From JAEUJM01 sp041918615 (GTDB lineage: Bacteria; Actinomycetota; Acidimicrobiia; Acidimicrobiales; DATDAH01): a stretch of 64,000 nt of DNA. Location of the stretch: assembly GCA_041918615.1 (NCBI GenBank), contig JAYRVH010000043.1, positions 1 through 64,000 of the forward strand, read 5' to 3'. The position numbers and the translations under genes were made by a program. Below, piece after piece: positions 49,823 through 59,206 of the stretch (position 1 is its first letter; every line of letters starts with the position of its first letter). A model generated the notes under the pieces. The model searched no databases. It was not told the origin of the DNA and worked only from the letters and a program-made list of their open reading frames with translations.

Positions 49823-51966
49823 GCCTGGGGCGGCGAGGGGAGGGGGGTGAAGAGGGCGGGGTCGGCGACGGCGCCCGTCGTCAGCGACGCAACGGCGGCC
49901 AGTACCGTCGCCGTCGTGTGGACGGCAGCCTGGGTGTCGAAGTCCGGACCGCCCGTGACCGCCTTCCGGAAGGCCACCAGCAGCTCGGCGTGGCCCTTCC
50001 CCGGCTTGGCCAGCCGCACATCCCCACCGTCGACGGAGACCACCTTGAAGTCGTCGACGATCGCCGTTCGGCCGCCGCCCAGCACCTCGATGCGCTCCTT
50101 CGAGGTCCCCGGTGCGCCGCCCATCGTGTACAGGATCGTGGCGAGCGAATCGTCCGCGTAACGGATGGTGAGGACCAGGTTCTCGGCGAGCAGCATCTCG
50201 GTGTCGTGGACCGAGGCGGCGGCACTCACCGACACGGCCGGATGACCCACCAGCGCACCGCAGGTGTCGACGAAATGGCAGACCTCGCCGAGCAGGCGCC
50301 CGCCCTGACGCCGATCGCCCAGCCAGTGCCCCGCGGTCACCGGTGTGGCCGCCACCCGATAGCTGACGGCGAGCGGTGAGCCCCGCGACGAGAACGCGTC
50401 CCGCACGACCGAGAGTGCCTCGCAGTGGCGGCGGTTGAAGCCGACGGCGAGCTGGCCGGGCCCCTCCCGCCACGCGGCGGTGACCATGGCCAGCTCGCCT
50501 TCGTCGAGGGCGAGCGGCTTCTCGCAGAAGACGTGCTTGCCCGCCGCCAGCGCCTTCGTGGCCAGGTCGGCGTGCGTGTCGTGGGGGGTGGCCAGGGCCA
50601 CGATGTCGGCTTCTGCCGCGACGAGCGCCTCGGCGGGCTCGCGCTGGGCGGCCCCCAGACGTCCCGCCATCCCCGCCGCCGAGACACCGGCGGAGGACGC
50701 GACGACCACCACGTCGAGGCCGGCCTCGGCCAGCGCCGGGACGAGCGTGGCGCGCGCGTAGTTGCCCGCTCCGATCAGGGCCACCGTCGGCGCCCCGGTG
50801 ACGCGTGGCCGCACGGCGACGCGACGCCCGACGGGTGCGGCGGGTGCGGCGGGTGCGGCGGGGTAGACGAGCTGGATCGCCAGCGGCGCCGCCACCTTGT
50901 CCTCGAGAACGGCGTAGGCCGCCTCGGCCTCGTCGACGGGGAAGGTGTGGGTGACGAGGTCGGCGACCTCGAGCCGCCCCGAGGCCAACAGGTCGACGAC
51001 CGTCTCCAGGTTCCGGCGGGCCGTCCAGGGCACGTGGCCGGCCGGGTAGTCGACGGCGGCATCCTCGAACGAGGGGTCGTATCGGCCCGGGCCATACGAC
51101 CGGGCCACCCGAAGGGTGAGCTCCTTTTCGTAGAGCGCGGCCCGGGGCAGGGTGACGGGGACGTCGCCCACCAGCACGACGGTGGCCCGGTCTCGGGCGA
51201 GCCCGGGCGCCCGGGCGAGGGGTTCGGCCGTTCGTGACGCTGCCGTCACGATCACCGCGTCGGCCCCGCGCCCTCGCGCCCACCCGAGCACAGCCTCGGT
51301 GGTGACCGCACCCTCGTCGACGAGGGCGAGGCCGACCGACGGCTCGTGGCGCTCGAGCGCGACGACCGACGCCTCGATGGCCGCCACCTCGCAACCGTTC
51401 GCGGCCGCCAACCGCGCCGTGATGCGACCGAGCAGGCCGAGCCCGATGATGCACACCCGGCTGCCGGGGCCCACCTCGGCCAGGCGCAACGCGTTCAAGC
51501 CAACCGTGCCGAGGGCCGCGAACGATGCCTGAGCAGGATCTGCCCCCTGCGGCAGGGCGACCGCGAGGGGCGCAGCCACCACCTGGAGCTCGGCGTGACC
51601 GGCGCCCGCCGCGGCCACGAGATCGCCCACCGCGAGGCCCGTCGCCCACTCGCCCACCTCGACCACCCGGCCGGCCGAGGAGTAACCGAGGGGCATGTCC
51701 TGGTCGAGGCGGTCACGCACCGAGAGCGCCGTGCGACGGAGCCCTTCGGCGCGGGCACGACGGATCACGGCGCGGGCGAGGTCGGGGCGGGCCCTGGCCT
51801 TGGCCAACAGCGACGACGACGCCAGCTGACGAACCGCCCGCTCGGTGCCGGCCGAGACGACGGAGTGGGTCGGCGCGACCAGCACCTCGGTGGGCCCGAT
51901 CGACGGGCGGGGGAGGTCGAGGACGCGGAGGCGACCGTCGCGGACCGACTGCACCACCTGCTTCAT
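49819..51966 (-). CDS. Bi-domain oxidoreductase: MDR dehydrogenase fused to Gfo/Idh/MocA
   Basis: 715 residues, ATG overlapping the methyltransferase stop. The N-terminal half (about 1-365) is zinc-dehydrogenase-like: MPLGYSSAGRVVEVGEW, then NAD fold VCIIGLGLLGRITARLAAAN. The C-terminal half (about 390-715) is Gfo/Idh/MocA: VALIGAGNYARATLVPALAE and HVFCEKPLALDEGEL. The linker is an Ala-Pro repeat. This fusion is a recognised family in glycan clusters, probably oxidising and rearranging a sugar nucleotide or sugar acid. Its position at the head of the glycosyltransferase run fits a precursor role. The reaction itself has not been deduced. Confidence 0.87.
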   Translation of the reverse strand: MKQVVQSVRDGRLRVLDLPRPSIGPTEVLVAPTHSVVSAGTERAVRQLASSSLLAKARARPDLARAVIRRARAEGLRRTALSVRDRLDQDMPLGYSSAGRVVEVGEWATGLAVGDLVAAAGAGHAELQVVAAPLAVALPQGADPAQASFAALGTVGLNALRLAEVGPGSRVCIIGLGLLGRITARLAAANGCEVAAIEASVVALERHEPSVGLALVDEGAVTTEAVLGWARGRGADAVIVTAASRTAEPLARAPGLARDRATVVLVGDVPVTLPRAALYEKELTLRVARSYGPGRYDPSFEDAAVDYPAGHVPWTARRNLETVVDLLASGRLEVADLVTHTFPVDEAEAAYAVLEDKVAAPLAIQLVYPAAPAAPAAPVGRRVAVRPRVTGAPTVALIGAGNYARATLVPALAEAGLDVVVVASSAGVSAAGMAGRLGAAQREPAEALVAAEADIVALATPHDTHADLATKALAAGKHVFCEKPLALDEGELAMVTAAWREGPGQLAVGFNRRHCEALSVVRDAFSSRGSPLAVSYRVAATPVTAGHWLGDRRQGGRLLGEVCHFVDTCGALVGHPAVSVSAAASVHDTEMLLAENLVLTIRYADDSLATILYTMGGAPGTSKERIEVLGGGRTAIVDDFKVVSVDGGDVRLAKPGKGHAELLVAFRKAVTGGPDFDTQAAVHTTATVLAAVASLTTGAVADPALFTPLPSPPQA
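50833..50859. repeat. Three tandem 9-bp repeats in the oxidoreductase linker
   Basis: gggtgcggc repeated three times exactly, coding on the minus strand for alternating Ala-Ala-Pro. It forms the flexible joint between the two oxidoreductase domains and could vary in length by slippage. Confidence 0.8.
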
Positions 51967-52856
51967 GTCGCCCTCGAGGGGGACCGCCGCAGCACGATCG
52001 CGGTCTGGATGTCGAAGGCCTCGGGCCGTCTCTCGCAGATCTCGAACCACCGCCCCCAGACCCGCTCGAGGTAGTCCTGGCTGAAGAAGACCTGGGCCGA
52101 TCCCGGTCGTCGGCTCAGGACGGCGACGTCGAACCCGCGACCGAGCCGTCCGTCGCTCACCTCGAGCGCGTCGAGACCCGCCCGCAGCGAAGGACGCACG
52201 CCGGTGCGGCGGAGCGCAGCGACGGTGTCCTCGTCGTACACCGTGAGGTACGCGAGCCCCCCCGGGGCCATCACCCGGCGCAGCTCGAGTATCCAGGCGT
52301 CGCCCAGTTCGCTGATGTGGGGGATGACCGAGCACGCGTAGACCAGGTCGAACGAGGCGTCGGGGAACGGCAGGTGGGGTGCCGTCGTGCAGGCCGCCAC
52401 CCGCAGCGACGGAGGGAGGTGACCACGAATCCAGGCGACCCGGTCGGCATCGAGGTCGACGCCCCAGACCTCGCCGTCCTCGGCCAGGTCGGCGAACCAC
52501 CGGAGGACCCGGCCGTATCCGCAGCCGAACTCGAGCACCCGGTGCCCTGGTCCGAGCTCGAGCCCGTGGCGAGCGGCGGTCTCACGGATGGCACGGGCGT
52601 GCATCTCGCCGCTCTCCAGGTAGATGCTCGGGTCGGAGGACTCCTCGAGCTCCCATTCGGAGGCGGCGGGGAGGGTCCATGCCGAGGGATCGGCACCGGC
52701 CGCCGAAGCAACCGGCGGGCCCAGCACGAACGACTCCTGGTCGGGCCGCACCGGCTGTGACCGGCACGCGATCGTCCGGTCGTCCGCCATGCCACGCTCG
52801 AGCCGGCGCTTCAGGTGGCGCACCCCCCACGATCGAGCGCCCGCCAGCGCGCTCAC
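51963..52856 (-). CDS. SAM-dependent class I methyltransferase
   Basis: 297 residues from GTG at 52856 (an ATG at 52790 is an alternative). About 85 N-terminal residues precede the methyltransferase core. The SAM site is VLEFGCGYGRVLRWFADLAE, then VWGVDLDADRVAWIRGHLP, FDLVYACSVIPHISELGDAW and LRRVMAPGGLAYLTVYD. The C-terminal portion has FFSQDYLERVWGRWFEI. Methyltransferases at the start of glycan operons often cap sugars. It is the first gene of the long minus-strand run and is divergent from the WecB-type gene (74 bp between starts), where the promoters must lie. Confidence 0.85.
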   Translation of the reverse strand: MSALAGARSWGVRHLKRRLERGMADDRTIACRSQPVRPDQESFVLGPPVASAAGADPSAWTLPAASEWELEESSDPSIYLESGEMHARAIRETAARHGLELGPGHRVLEFGCGYGRVLRWFADLAEDGEVWGVDLDADRVAWIRGHLPPSLRVAACTTAPHLPFPDASFDLVYACSVIPHISELGDAWILELRRVMAPGGLAYLTVYDEDTVAALRRTGVRPSLRAGLDALEVSDGRLGRGFDVAVLSRRPGSAQVFFSQDYLERVWGRWFEICERRPEAFDIQTAIVLRRSPSRAT

Positions 52857-52930
52857 GACAGACGCGCGGGCCCGAGTGACCCGGCGACCCGGCCAACCCG
52901 GCCGGACAGAAGGGGGGCGCCCGCGGCGGG

Positions 52931-54070
52931 ATGCATGGCCTGATCATCCCACGACTACCGTCGGTGCCCGTGCATGTCGTGTGTGTGGCCGCCGCTCGAC
53001 CGAACTTCATGAAGATCAAACCGGTGCTCGACGCCCTGGAGGCCGAGGGTCTCGACACGACACTCGTCCATGCCGGCCAGCACTACGACGAAGCGGTCAA
53101 CGGCGTGTTCTTCGCCGACCTCGGGTTGCGGGCCCCGGAACACCACCTCGGCTCCGGCTCGGGCTCACAGGCGACACAGACGGCCCGGGTCATGACGGCT
53201 TTCGAACCGCTGCTCGACCGGCTGGCGCCCGACGTCGTCGTGGTGGTGGGCGACGTCACCGCCACCCTGGCGGCCGCACTCGTCACCGCCAAGTCGCCTG
53301 CCCTGCTGGCCCACGTGGAGGCGGGCCTCCGGAGCGGCAACCGCTCCATGCCCGAGGAGATCAACCGGATCGTGGTGGACCGCATCAGCGACCTGCTCTT
53401 CGCTCCCTCGCCCGACGCCGTCGAGCACCTGCGCCGCGAGGGCGTCCCCGACGAGTCGGTCCACCTCGTGGGCAACGTCATGGTCGACTCGCTGCTCGCG
53501 AACCTCGATCGGGCCCGTTCCCGCACCGTCCTCGCGGACCTGGGCCTCGAACCGGGCGGGTACGGGGTAGTCACTCTGCACCGCCCCGCCAACGTGGACG
53601 ACCCCGCGACCCTCGCCGACCTCCTGTCGGTTCTGGGCGAGGTCGCCGCCGGGTGCCCCCTCGTCTTCCCGGTGCACCCCCGCACGCGGGCAGCGCTCGA
53701 CGGACGCGACCTGCCGACCGGCCTCCGCGCCGTCGAGGCGATGGGCTACCTCGACTTCCTCGCCCTCGAAGCCGGCGCCCGCCTGGTCCTCACCGACTCC
53801 GGGGGCGTGCAGGAGGAGACCACGGTGCTCGGCGTGCCCTGCCTCACGCTCCGCGACGAGACCGAGCGTCCGATCACGGTGACGCAGGGGACGAACCAGG
53901 TGGTGGGGCGCGATCACGCCCGCATCGTCACCGCAGCACGGACGGCCCTCGCCGGCGACTGGGTGGCCACCCGCCCCGCGGGCTGGGACGGACAGGCCGC
54001 GCCGCGGATCGCCGCCGTGCTCCGCGGTCTCGACGAGGGCGGCGCCCCGGACGGCCGCCGTCTACGCTGA
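52931..54070 (+). CDS. wecB: Non-hydrolysing UDP-GlcNAc 2-epimerase
   Basis: 379 residues from ATG at 52931; GTG at 52970 just before VVCVAAARPNFMKIKP is also possible. Family motifs are HAGQHYDEAVNGVFFADL, VVGDVTATLAAAL, HVEAGLRSGNRSMPEEINR and the UDP site LTDSGGVQEETTVLGVP. It interconverts UDP-GlcNAc and UDP-ManNAc. That would supply a ManNAc-type donor for the glycosyltransferases. It leads the plus-strand sugar operon, 8 nt before the aminotransferase gene. Confidence 0.9.
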   Translation: MHGLIIPRLPSVPVHVVCVAAARPNFMKIKPVLDALEAEGLDTTLVHAGQHYDEAVNGVFFADLGLRAPEHHLGSGSGSQATQTARVMTAFEPLLDRLAPDVVVVVGDVTATLAAALVTAKSPALLAHVEAGLRSGNRSMPEEINRIVVDRISDLLFAPSPDAVEHLRREGVPDESVHLVGNVMVDSLLANLDRARSRTVLADLGLEPGGYGVVTLHRPANVDDPATLADLLSVLGEVAAGCPLVFPVHPRTRAALDGRDLPTGLRAVEAMGYLDFLALEAGARLVLTDSGGVQEETTVLGVPCLTLRDETERPITVTQGTNQVVGRDHARIVTAARTALAGDWVATRPAGWDGQAAPRIAAVLRGLDEGGAPDGRRLR

Positions 54071-54078
54071 CGAGGCTC

Positions 54079-55182
54079 ATGGACCCGCCAGCCGCACCCG
54101 ATGCCGTGGGCATTCGTCTCGCCCGACCCGACGTGGGCGACGCCGAGTTGGCGGCCATCGCGGAGGTCTTCCGATCGGGGGTCCTCACCGACGGCCCGGC
54201 CACGCTCGCGTTCGAGAACGCCTTCGCCCAGACCCACCAGGTCGACCATGCCGTCGCCTTCGCCAGCGGCACGGTGGCCCTCGCCGGCATCCACCTCGGC
54301 CTCGGCATCGGCCCGGGCGACGAGGTGATCGTGCCGTCCATGACGTTCATCTCGACCGCGACCTCGGTGCTGCACGTGGGTGCCACGCCCGTCTTCGCCG
54401 ACATCGAGCCCGACACCTTCAACCTCGACCCCACCGACGTGGCCCGCCGGATCACGCCGGCCACCAAGGCGATCGTGGCCGTCCACTACGGCGGCCAGGC
54501 CGCCGACCTCGATGGTCTGGCCGCGGTTGCCGACGAGGCCGGCGTCCTGCTCATCGAGGATGCCGCCGAAGCCCACGGGGCGACCTATCGAGGCCGGCCG
54601 GTGGGCGGCTTCGGCTGCGCCGCCATGTTCAGCTTCACCCCCACGAAGAACATCACCACCGGCGAGGGTGGCATGGTGACCACCGACGACGGCGACCTGG
54701 CCGACCGGCTCCGGCTGCTCCGCAACCACGGCATGCCCACCCACGGCCACCACATCTCGGTGGGCTACAACTGGCGCCTCAGTGAGGTACATGCCGCCAT
54801 GGGCGTCGTGCAGCTCGCCAAGCTGCCCGGCATCCTCGAACGCAAAGCGGCCCGCGCCCGCCGCCTCACCGAACTGCTCGACCCGGTGCCCGGTGTCGTC
54901 CCGCCGGCCGTTCGCCCCGAATGCGGGCACGTCTTCATGCTCTACACCCTGCTGGTCGACCATGGTCGCGACCGATTGCGCGAAGCGCTGACCCGCCGCC
55001 AGATCGAGACCCGTGTGTACTTCCCGCCGGCACATCGCCAACCGGTCTTCGCCGGCCTCGCCGCCGATCTGCCCGTCACCGACGAGGTCGCGGAGCGCAT
55101 GTTGTCGGTGCCCATCCATGCCCGCCTGCCGGCGTCCGACATCGACCTCATCGCCGCCGCGATTGCCGACGCCCGGGCCTGA
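54079..55182 (+). CDS. DegT/DnrJ/EryC1 sugar aminotransferase
   Basis: 367 residues from ATG at 54079. The PLP site is Lys190 in FSFTPTKNITTGEGG, with Asp161 in IEDAAEAHGA contacting the ring nitrogen. AFASGTVALAGIHLGL and RNHGMPTHGHHISVGYNWR are typical of the family that aminates keto-sugar nucleotides (PglE/PseC-like). Together with the 57335 dehydratase and the acetyltransferase at 16707 it could build a UDP-4-acetamido sugar. The neighbouring acyltransferase start lies inside its last 65 bases. Confidence 0.9.
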   Translation: MDPPAAPDAVGIRLARPDVGDAELAAIAEVFRSGVLTDGPATLAFENAFAQTHQVDHAVAFASGTVALAGIHLGLGIGPGDEVIVPSMTFISTATSVLHVGATPVFADIEPDTFNLDPTDVARRITPATKAIVAVHYGGQAADLDGLAAVADEAGVLLIEDAAEAHGATYRGRPVGGFGCAAMFSFTPTKNITTGEGGMVTTDDGDLADRLRLLRNHGMPTHGHHISVGYNWRLSEVHAAMGVVQLAKLPGILERKAARARRLTELLDPVPGVVPPAVRPECGHVFMLYTLLVDHGRDRLREALTRRQIETRVYFPPAHRQPVFAGLAADLPVTDEVAERMLSVPIHARLPASDIDLIAAAIADARA

Positions 55183-56233
55183 CCCGCAACGGCGGGCCCT
55201 CCCTTCGCTCACTGCCAGCCGCTTCGTCGCCGCCCTGGTGGTTTTCGGGTCCCACCTCGTCGAACGGTTCCCGTCGCCACCGCTCACCGGCTTCACCTTC
55301 CTGACGGCGATGGCCGACGAAGCGGTGACCTACTTCTTCGTCCTGTCCGGCTTCGTGCTCATCATCGGATCGCGAACCGCCTCGGGTACCGTCGGGTGGT
55401 GGCGGAAGCGCCTGGCGCGCGTCGGGCCCGTCTATCTGGTGACGGGCGTCGCAAGCCTGGCGTTCGTCACCCTGCAGGGCCAGCAGACCTCCCTCCTGGC
55501 CATCGTTGCATTCTTCACGGCAACGCAGGCGTGGTGGGCCTCGACGACGTTCGCGATCAACCCCCCGGCATGGACGGTCTCGTGTGAGGTCTTCTTCTAT
55601 GCCGTCTTCCCCCTTACCGCGCTGCTCATCGCCAGGCTCCGGAATCCAGCCGTCATCTGGTGCGGCATCGGGCTGTTGCTCGGTGCGCACCTGTGGTTCG
55701 GGCCGACGGTGGGGAGTCAGTACCCGCCGGCCCGCCTTCTCGACTTCGTCCTCGGCCTGCTGCTCGGCGCCGCCTTCGCCGGCGATCCCCGCCGGCACGT
55801 GGGCCTCGGGGTCGCCGCCCTGCTGTTCGTCGTCGCACAGACGACCGAGGCCATTTCCGGGGCCGCTGCCGCCAACGGCGGGATACGGACGATCACATTG
55901 GCGACCTCGGGCCTCCTGATCCTCGAGCTGGCGGCCTGGGACCGCGCGGGGCGACCTGGTCCCCCGGCGGGGCTCGTCACCCTCGGCCTCTGGTCGTACG
56001 CGTTCTATCTGGTCCACTACCTGGTCCTGCGGATGCTGGCGGCCGGGCTGGGGCACCTCTCCTCGGCCACGACTTACACCCCGCCGCAGGCGTTGGTGAT
56101 CGCCGTCGTGGCCCTCGGCGGCTCCCTGGGCGCGGCACGCCTGCTCTACCGGCGTATCGAGCAACCCGCCGAGCGGCGTCTCCGAGGTGCCGCTCCGCGG
56201 GTCGAGCTCCTGGGCGCCCGCCTCCCCGGCTGA
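55118..56233 (+). CDS. Acyltransferase-3 family membrane protein
   Basis: About 371 residues. The ATG at 55118 lies inside the aminotransferase end; no better start exists before the conserved front LPSLTASRFVAALVVFGSHL, which has the active-site-type His. Around ten hydrophobic segments follow, for example TYFFVLSGFVLIIGS, YLVTGVASLAFVTL, EVFFYAVFPLTALLIA and SYAFYLVHYLVLRML. Family members O-acylate sugars on the outside or at the membrane. This is the only multi-pass membrane enzyme in the plus-strand sugar group. The start is uncertain, the family is clear. Confidence 0.8.
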   Translation: MPACRRPTSTSSPPRLPTPGPDPQRRALPSLTASRFVAALVVFGSHLVERFPSPPLTGFTFLTAMADEAVTYFFVLSGFVLIIGSRTASGTVGWWRKRLARVGPVYLVTGVASLAFVTLQGQQTSLLAIVAFFTATQAWWASTTFAINPPAWTVSCEVFFYAVFPLTALLIARLRNPAVIWCGIGLLLGAHLWFGPTVGSQYPPARLLDFVLGLLLGAAFAGDPRRHVGLGVAALLFVVAQTTEAISGAAAANGGIRTITLATSGLLILELAAWDRAGRPGPPAGLVTLGLWSYAFYLVHYLVLRMLAAGLGHLSSATTYTPPQALVIAVVALGGSLGAARLLYRRIEQPAERRLRGAAPRVELLGARLPG

Positions 56234-56289
56234 CGCGGCCATTCGGTGGGCGATGTCGGCGAATACCACAACCTCTACGCTCTCGGGCG

Positions 56290-57282
56290 ATGCCCCAGCG
56301 ATACCTGGTGACCGGCGGGGCCGGGTTCATCGGTTCCCATCTCAGCGATGCGCTGCTGGCACGCGGGGACGAGGTCGTGGCGCTGGACAACCTGGCCACC
56401 GGGCGACTGGTCAACCTCGACCGAGCGATGTCCTCGGACCGGTTCCGTTTCGTGCAGGGCTCGGTCCTCGACGAGCTGGCGGTGGACGAGTTGGTGCGCT
56501 CGTGCGACGTCGTCGTCCACCTCGCAGCGGCAGTCGGCGTCAAATTGATCGTCGAGCAGCGGCTCCGGTCGCTGACCACCAACATCCGCGGGTCCGAGAA
56601 CCTGATCGAGGCCGCACACCGCTACCGGCGCAAGATCCTGTTGGCCAGCTCCTCCGAGATCTACGGGAAGAACCCCGCCTGCCCGCTGTCGGAGACCGCC
56701 GACCGGGTCCTCGGATCGCCCACGGTGGCCCGCTGGGCCTACAGCACCGCCAAGGCCGTCGACGAGATCCTGGCCTACGCCTACCACGAGGAGCGGGGAC
56801 TCCCCACCGTCGTCGTCCGACTGTTCAACACCGTCGGGCCGCGCCAGAGCCCCGCGTACGGCATGGTGATCCCCCGCCTCGTCCGCCAGGCCCTGGCGGG
56901 CACACCGCTCACCGTGTTCGGCGACGGCACCCAGACCCGATGCTTCTGCCACGTGACCGATGTCGTCGCGGCCCTCCTCGCCCTTGTCGACCGGGACGAC
57001 GCCGTCGGCGAGGTCTTCAACGTGGGAGCGCACGAGGAGATCTCGATGGCCGATCTGGCCGAACGCATCATCGCGGCGAGTGCGAGCGCCTCGGCCATCG
57101 CGCTCGTCCCCTACGAACAGGCCTACGAGCGGGGCTTCGAGGACATGGCGCGTCGCGTGCCCGACACCACCAAGCTCGAGCAGCTCACCGGGTGGTCCCC
57201 GGAACGCACCCTCGACGACATCCTGGTCGAGATGGTCTCCGAGGCCGCTCACGAGCTCGCACCGGAGCCGGGAGAGCGGTGA
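56290..57282 (+). CDS. NAD-dependent UDP-sugar epimerase/decarboxylase-like
   Basis: 330 residues from ATG at 56290. NAD motif VTGGAGFIGSHLSDALL. Active site: SSSEIYGKNP with Tyr-x3-Lys in WAYSTAKAVDEIL. VRLFNTVGPRQSPAYGMVIP and FGDGTQTRCFCHVTDVV follow. This is the UDP-xylose-synthase/UDP-glucose-epimerase branch of extended SDRs; VGVKLIVEQRLRSLTTNIRG is the substrate-side loop of that branch. It is unlike the two epimerases at 14-16 kb, so three different sugar products may be used. It is last in the plus-strand run and convergent with the dehydratase (52 bp between ends). Confidence 0.82.
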   Translation: MPQRYLVTGGAGFIGSHLSDALLARGDEVVALDNLATGRLVNLDRAMSSDRFRFVQGSVLDELAVDELVRSCDVVVHLAAAVGVKLIVEQRLRSLTTNIRGSENLIEAAHRYRRKILLASSSEIYGKNPACPLSETADRVLGSPTVARWAYSTAKAVDEILAYAYHEERGLPTVVVRLFNTVGPRQSPAYGMVIPRLVRQALAGTPLTVFGDGTQTRCFCHVTDVVAALLALVDRDDAVGEVFNVGAHEEISMADLAERIIAASASASAIALVPYEQAYERGFEDMARRVPDTTKLEQLTGWSPERTLDDILVEMVSEAAHELAPEPGER

Positions 57283-57334
57283 CCGTCATCGTCCCGAACC
57301 GTCGAGGAGCTTCCCGTAGCAGAGGTTCCCGGGG

Positions 57335-59194
57335 CTAGGCGGAGTCGGTCTTCGGCCTGATCTCGCCGGTGCCGCACAGCTCGGCGAGACGCTCGGTGAG
57401 GTCGTCGCCGTCAACGGCGGTCAGGTCATCGAGGCACGCGCTGTCGAGGGGCTCGACCTCGACCTGGGAGATGAGTGGGTGGGCGCTGGACGAGGGGTGC
57501 TCGTCGTGCCCGATGAGCACCTCGTGCAGCTTCTCACCCGGCCGGAGGCCCGTGTAGACGATCTCGATGGGGCGGTCGGACCGCGCCGCCATCCGATGGG
57601 CGATGTCGGCGATCCTCACCGGTTCGCCCATGTCCAGCACGAGGGCTTCTCCACCCCGCCCGATCGCCCCCGCCTGGATGATCAGCTGCACCGCCTCTTC
57701 CACGGTCATGAAGTAGCGCGTGACATCGGGGTCGGTGACCGTGATGGGCCCACCCGCCCGGACCTGCGCCTCGAACACACCCATCGCCGAGCCCCGGCTG
57801 TGGAGGACGTTGCCGAACCGAACCGTGAGGAAGGTGCCGTCGGTCTGTCGCGCCGCCGCGGCAGTGAGCCGTTCGGCGACCCGTTTCGTGTAGCCGAGGA
57901 CGCTGCTCGGGTCGGCGGCCTTGTCGGTGGACACGTTCACGAACCGCTCGACGCCGTACCGACGCGCGAGGGTGAGCAGCGTCTGGGTGCCGACCACGTT
58001 GGTCTTCACGGCCTCGGCCGGATGGCGCTCGAGAAGGCTCAGGTGCTTGAGCGCCGCCGCGTGGAAGACCACCTCGGGCCGGTGGTCCTCGAACACCTGG
58101 GCCATGCGGGGGCCGTCTCGGAGGTCCGCCACCACCAGGTTCGGCGAGTCGAGCAGCGCTCGCCCCTCGATGGCCAGTTGCACCGCGTGCAGGGCCGACT
58201 CGTCACGGTCCAGCATCACGAGTTGCGCCGGCGCGAACAGGTAGAGCTGGGCGCACAGTTCGGAGCCGATGGACCCCCCTGCGCCGGTGACGAGGACACG
58301 GCGCCCCGTGATGTAGCCGGAGATCGACGACACGTCGGTGTCTATCTCGTGTCGTCCGAGCAGGTCGGACTCGCTGATCGGCCGGATGTCGGCGACACCC
58401 ACGTCGCTCCCGAACAGCTCACGGACCGGCGGGAGCACCATCACGTCGAGTCCGGCCGCGGCTGCGAGGTCGGAAAGCTCGGCGATCAGGGTCGCGCCGG
58501 CGCTCGGAATGGCGATCACGACCGCCTCGGCGTCGAACGACCGTGCCACGTCGGCGAGGTCGGTGCGGTCGCCGCTCACCGGCACGCCGTTGATTCGGAG
58601 GTGCTGCTTGTAGGGGTGGTCGTCGAGCAGGGCGACGGGAAGATACGGGCTGGAGGGGTTGCGCAGCGTGGCGTTGATCACCTGCAACCCGCCCTCACCC
58701 GCCCCGAAGACCAACACCCGGATGGCGGTGGCGTCCGATGGCCGCATGCGCCTCTCGAGGACCAGGCGCCAGGTGTACCGGGCGCCGGCCATCAACAGCA
58801 GGGCGATGACCCCGGCCAGGATGGTCGCACTCACCGGGATGAGATAGCCGAACAGGAAGCGGTTGACGAACGCGATCGAGACGGTGGCGACCACGACGCA
58901 CCGGGTGAGCGCGGCGACCTCCTCGAAGCTGCCGAAACGCCATCGCCCGAGGTACAGGCCGCCGGCGGTGCCGACGACCACATGGATGACGATGGCGATG
59001 GGGATCAACAGCACGAGCCGGGCCCACTCGATCTGCTGGAACTCGAAGTCGAAGCGAAGCACGGTGGCCAGGACGATGGCCGCGGCCCAGGCACCGGCGT
59101 CGAGCCCGGCCTGGAAGCCGAAACGGTGGCGGATGAGGAGGCGCCACCGTGATCGCTGATCGGGCGGATCGATGCTGTCGTCCTCGGGCCTCAC
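57335..59194 (-). CDS. PglF/CapD-type membrane nucleotide-sugar 4,6-dehydratase
   Basis: 619 residues from GTG at 59194. Four membrane spans lie in about residues 35-155 (WAAAIVLATVLRF, LVLLIPIAIVIHVVVGTAG, VVVATVSIAFVNRFLFGYL, ATILAGVIALLLMAGA). A first Rossmann-like domain (VLVFGAGEGGLQVI) follows. The catalytic SDR domain has VTGAGGSIGSELCAQL and the Thr-Asp-Lys triad in NVSTDKAADPSSVLGYTKR. It converts UDP-GlcNAc-like donors to 4-keto-6-deoxy forms, the entry to bacillosamine-type sugars. RPGEKLHEVLIG near the end is also diagnostic. The enzyme sits at the inner membrane. Confidence 0.92.
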   Translation of the reverse strand: MRPEDDSIDPPDQRSRWRLLIRHRFGFQAGLDAGAWAAAIVLATVLRFDFEFQQIEWARLVLLIPIAIVIHVVVGTAGGLYLGRWRFGSFEEVAALTRCVVVATVSIAFVNRFLFGYLIPVSATILAGVIALLLMAGARYTWRLVLERRMRPSDATAIRVLVFGAGEGGLQVINATLRNPSSPYLPVALLDDHPYKQHLRINGVPVSGDRTDLADVARSFDAEAVVIAIPSAGATLIAELSDLAAAAGLDVMVLPPVRELFGSDVGVADIRPISESDLLGRHEIDTDVSSISGYITGRRVLVTGAGGSIGSELCAQLYLFAPAQLVMLDRDESALHAVQLAIEGRALLDSPNLVVADLRDGPRMAQVFEDHRPEVVFHAAALKHLSLLERHPAEAVKTNVVGTQTLLTLARRYGVERFVNVSTDKAADPSSVLGYTKRVAERLTAAAARQTDGTFLTVRFGNVLHSRGSAMGVFEAQVRAGGPITVTDPDVTRYFMTVEEAVQLIIQAGAIGRGGEALVLDMGEPVRIADIAHRMAARSDRPIEIVYTGLRPGEKLHEVLIGHDEHPSSSAHPLISQVEVEPLDSACLDDLTAVDGDDLTERLAELCGTGEIRPKTDSA

Positions 59195-59200
59195 CGCCGC

Positions 59201-59206
59201 TCCTCC
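59201..59206 (-). promoter_or_regulatory. Shine-Dalgarno site fixing the PglF-type start
   Basis: GGAGGA on the minus strand, 6 nt before GTG at 59194. It settles the start inside a frame that is open for 64 more codons upstream. Confidence 0.7.

Noticed and set aside
52857..52930. Recognisable sigma70 promoters for the two divergent operons
   Set aside because: The 74 bp are GC-rich with cccgg repeats and no convincing -35/-10 pair, though promoters must be at or near this place.
52624..55182. Long plus-strand frame of 852 codons spanning the epimerase and aminotransferase genes
   Set aside because: Its first half is arginine/proline-rich antisense or out-of-frame sequence over real genes; only the end, from 54079, is the true aminotransferase.
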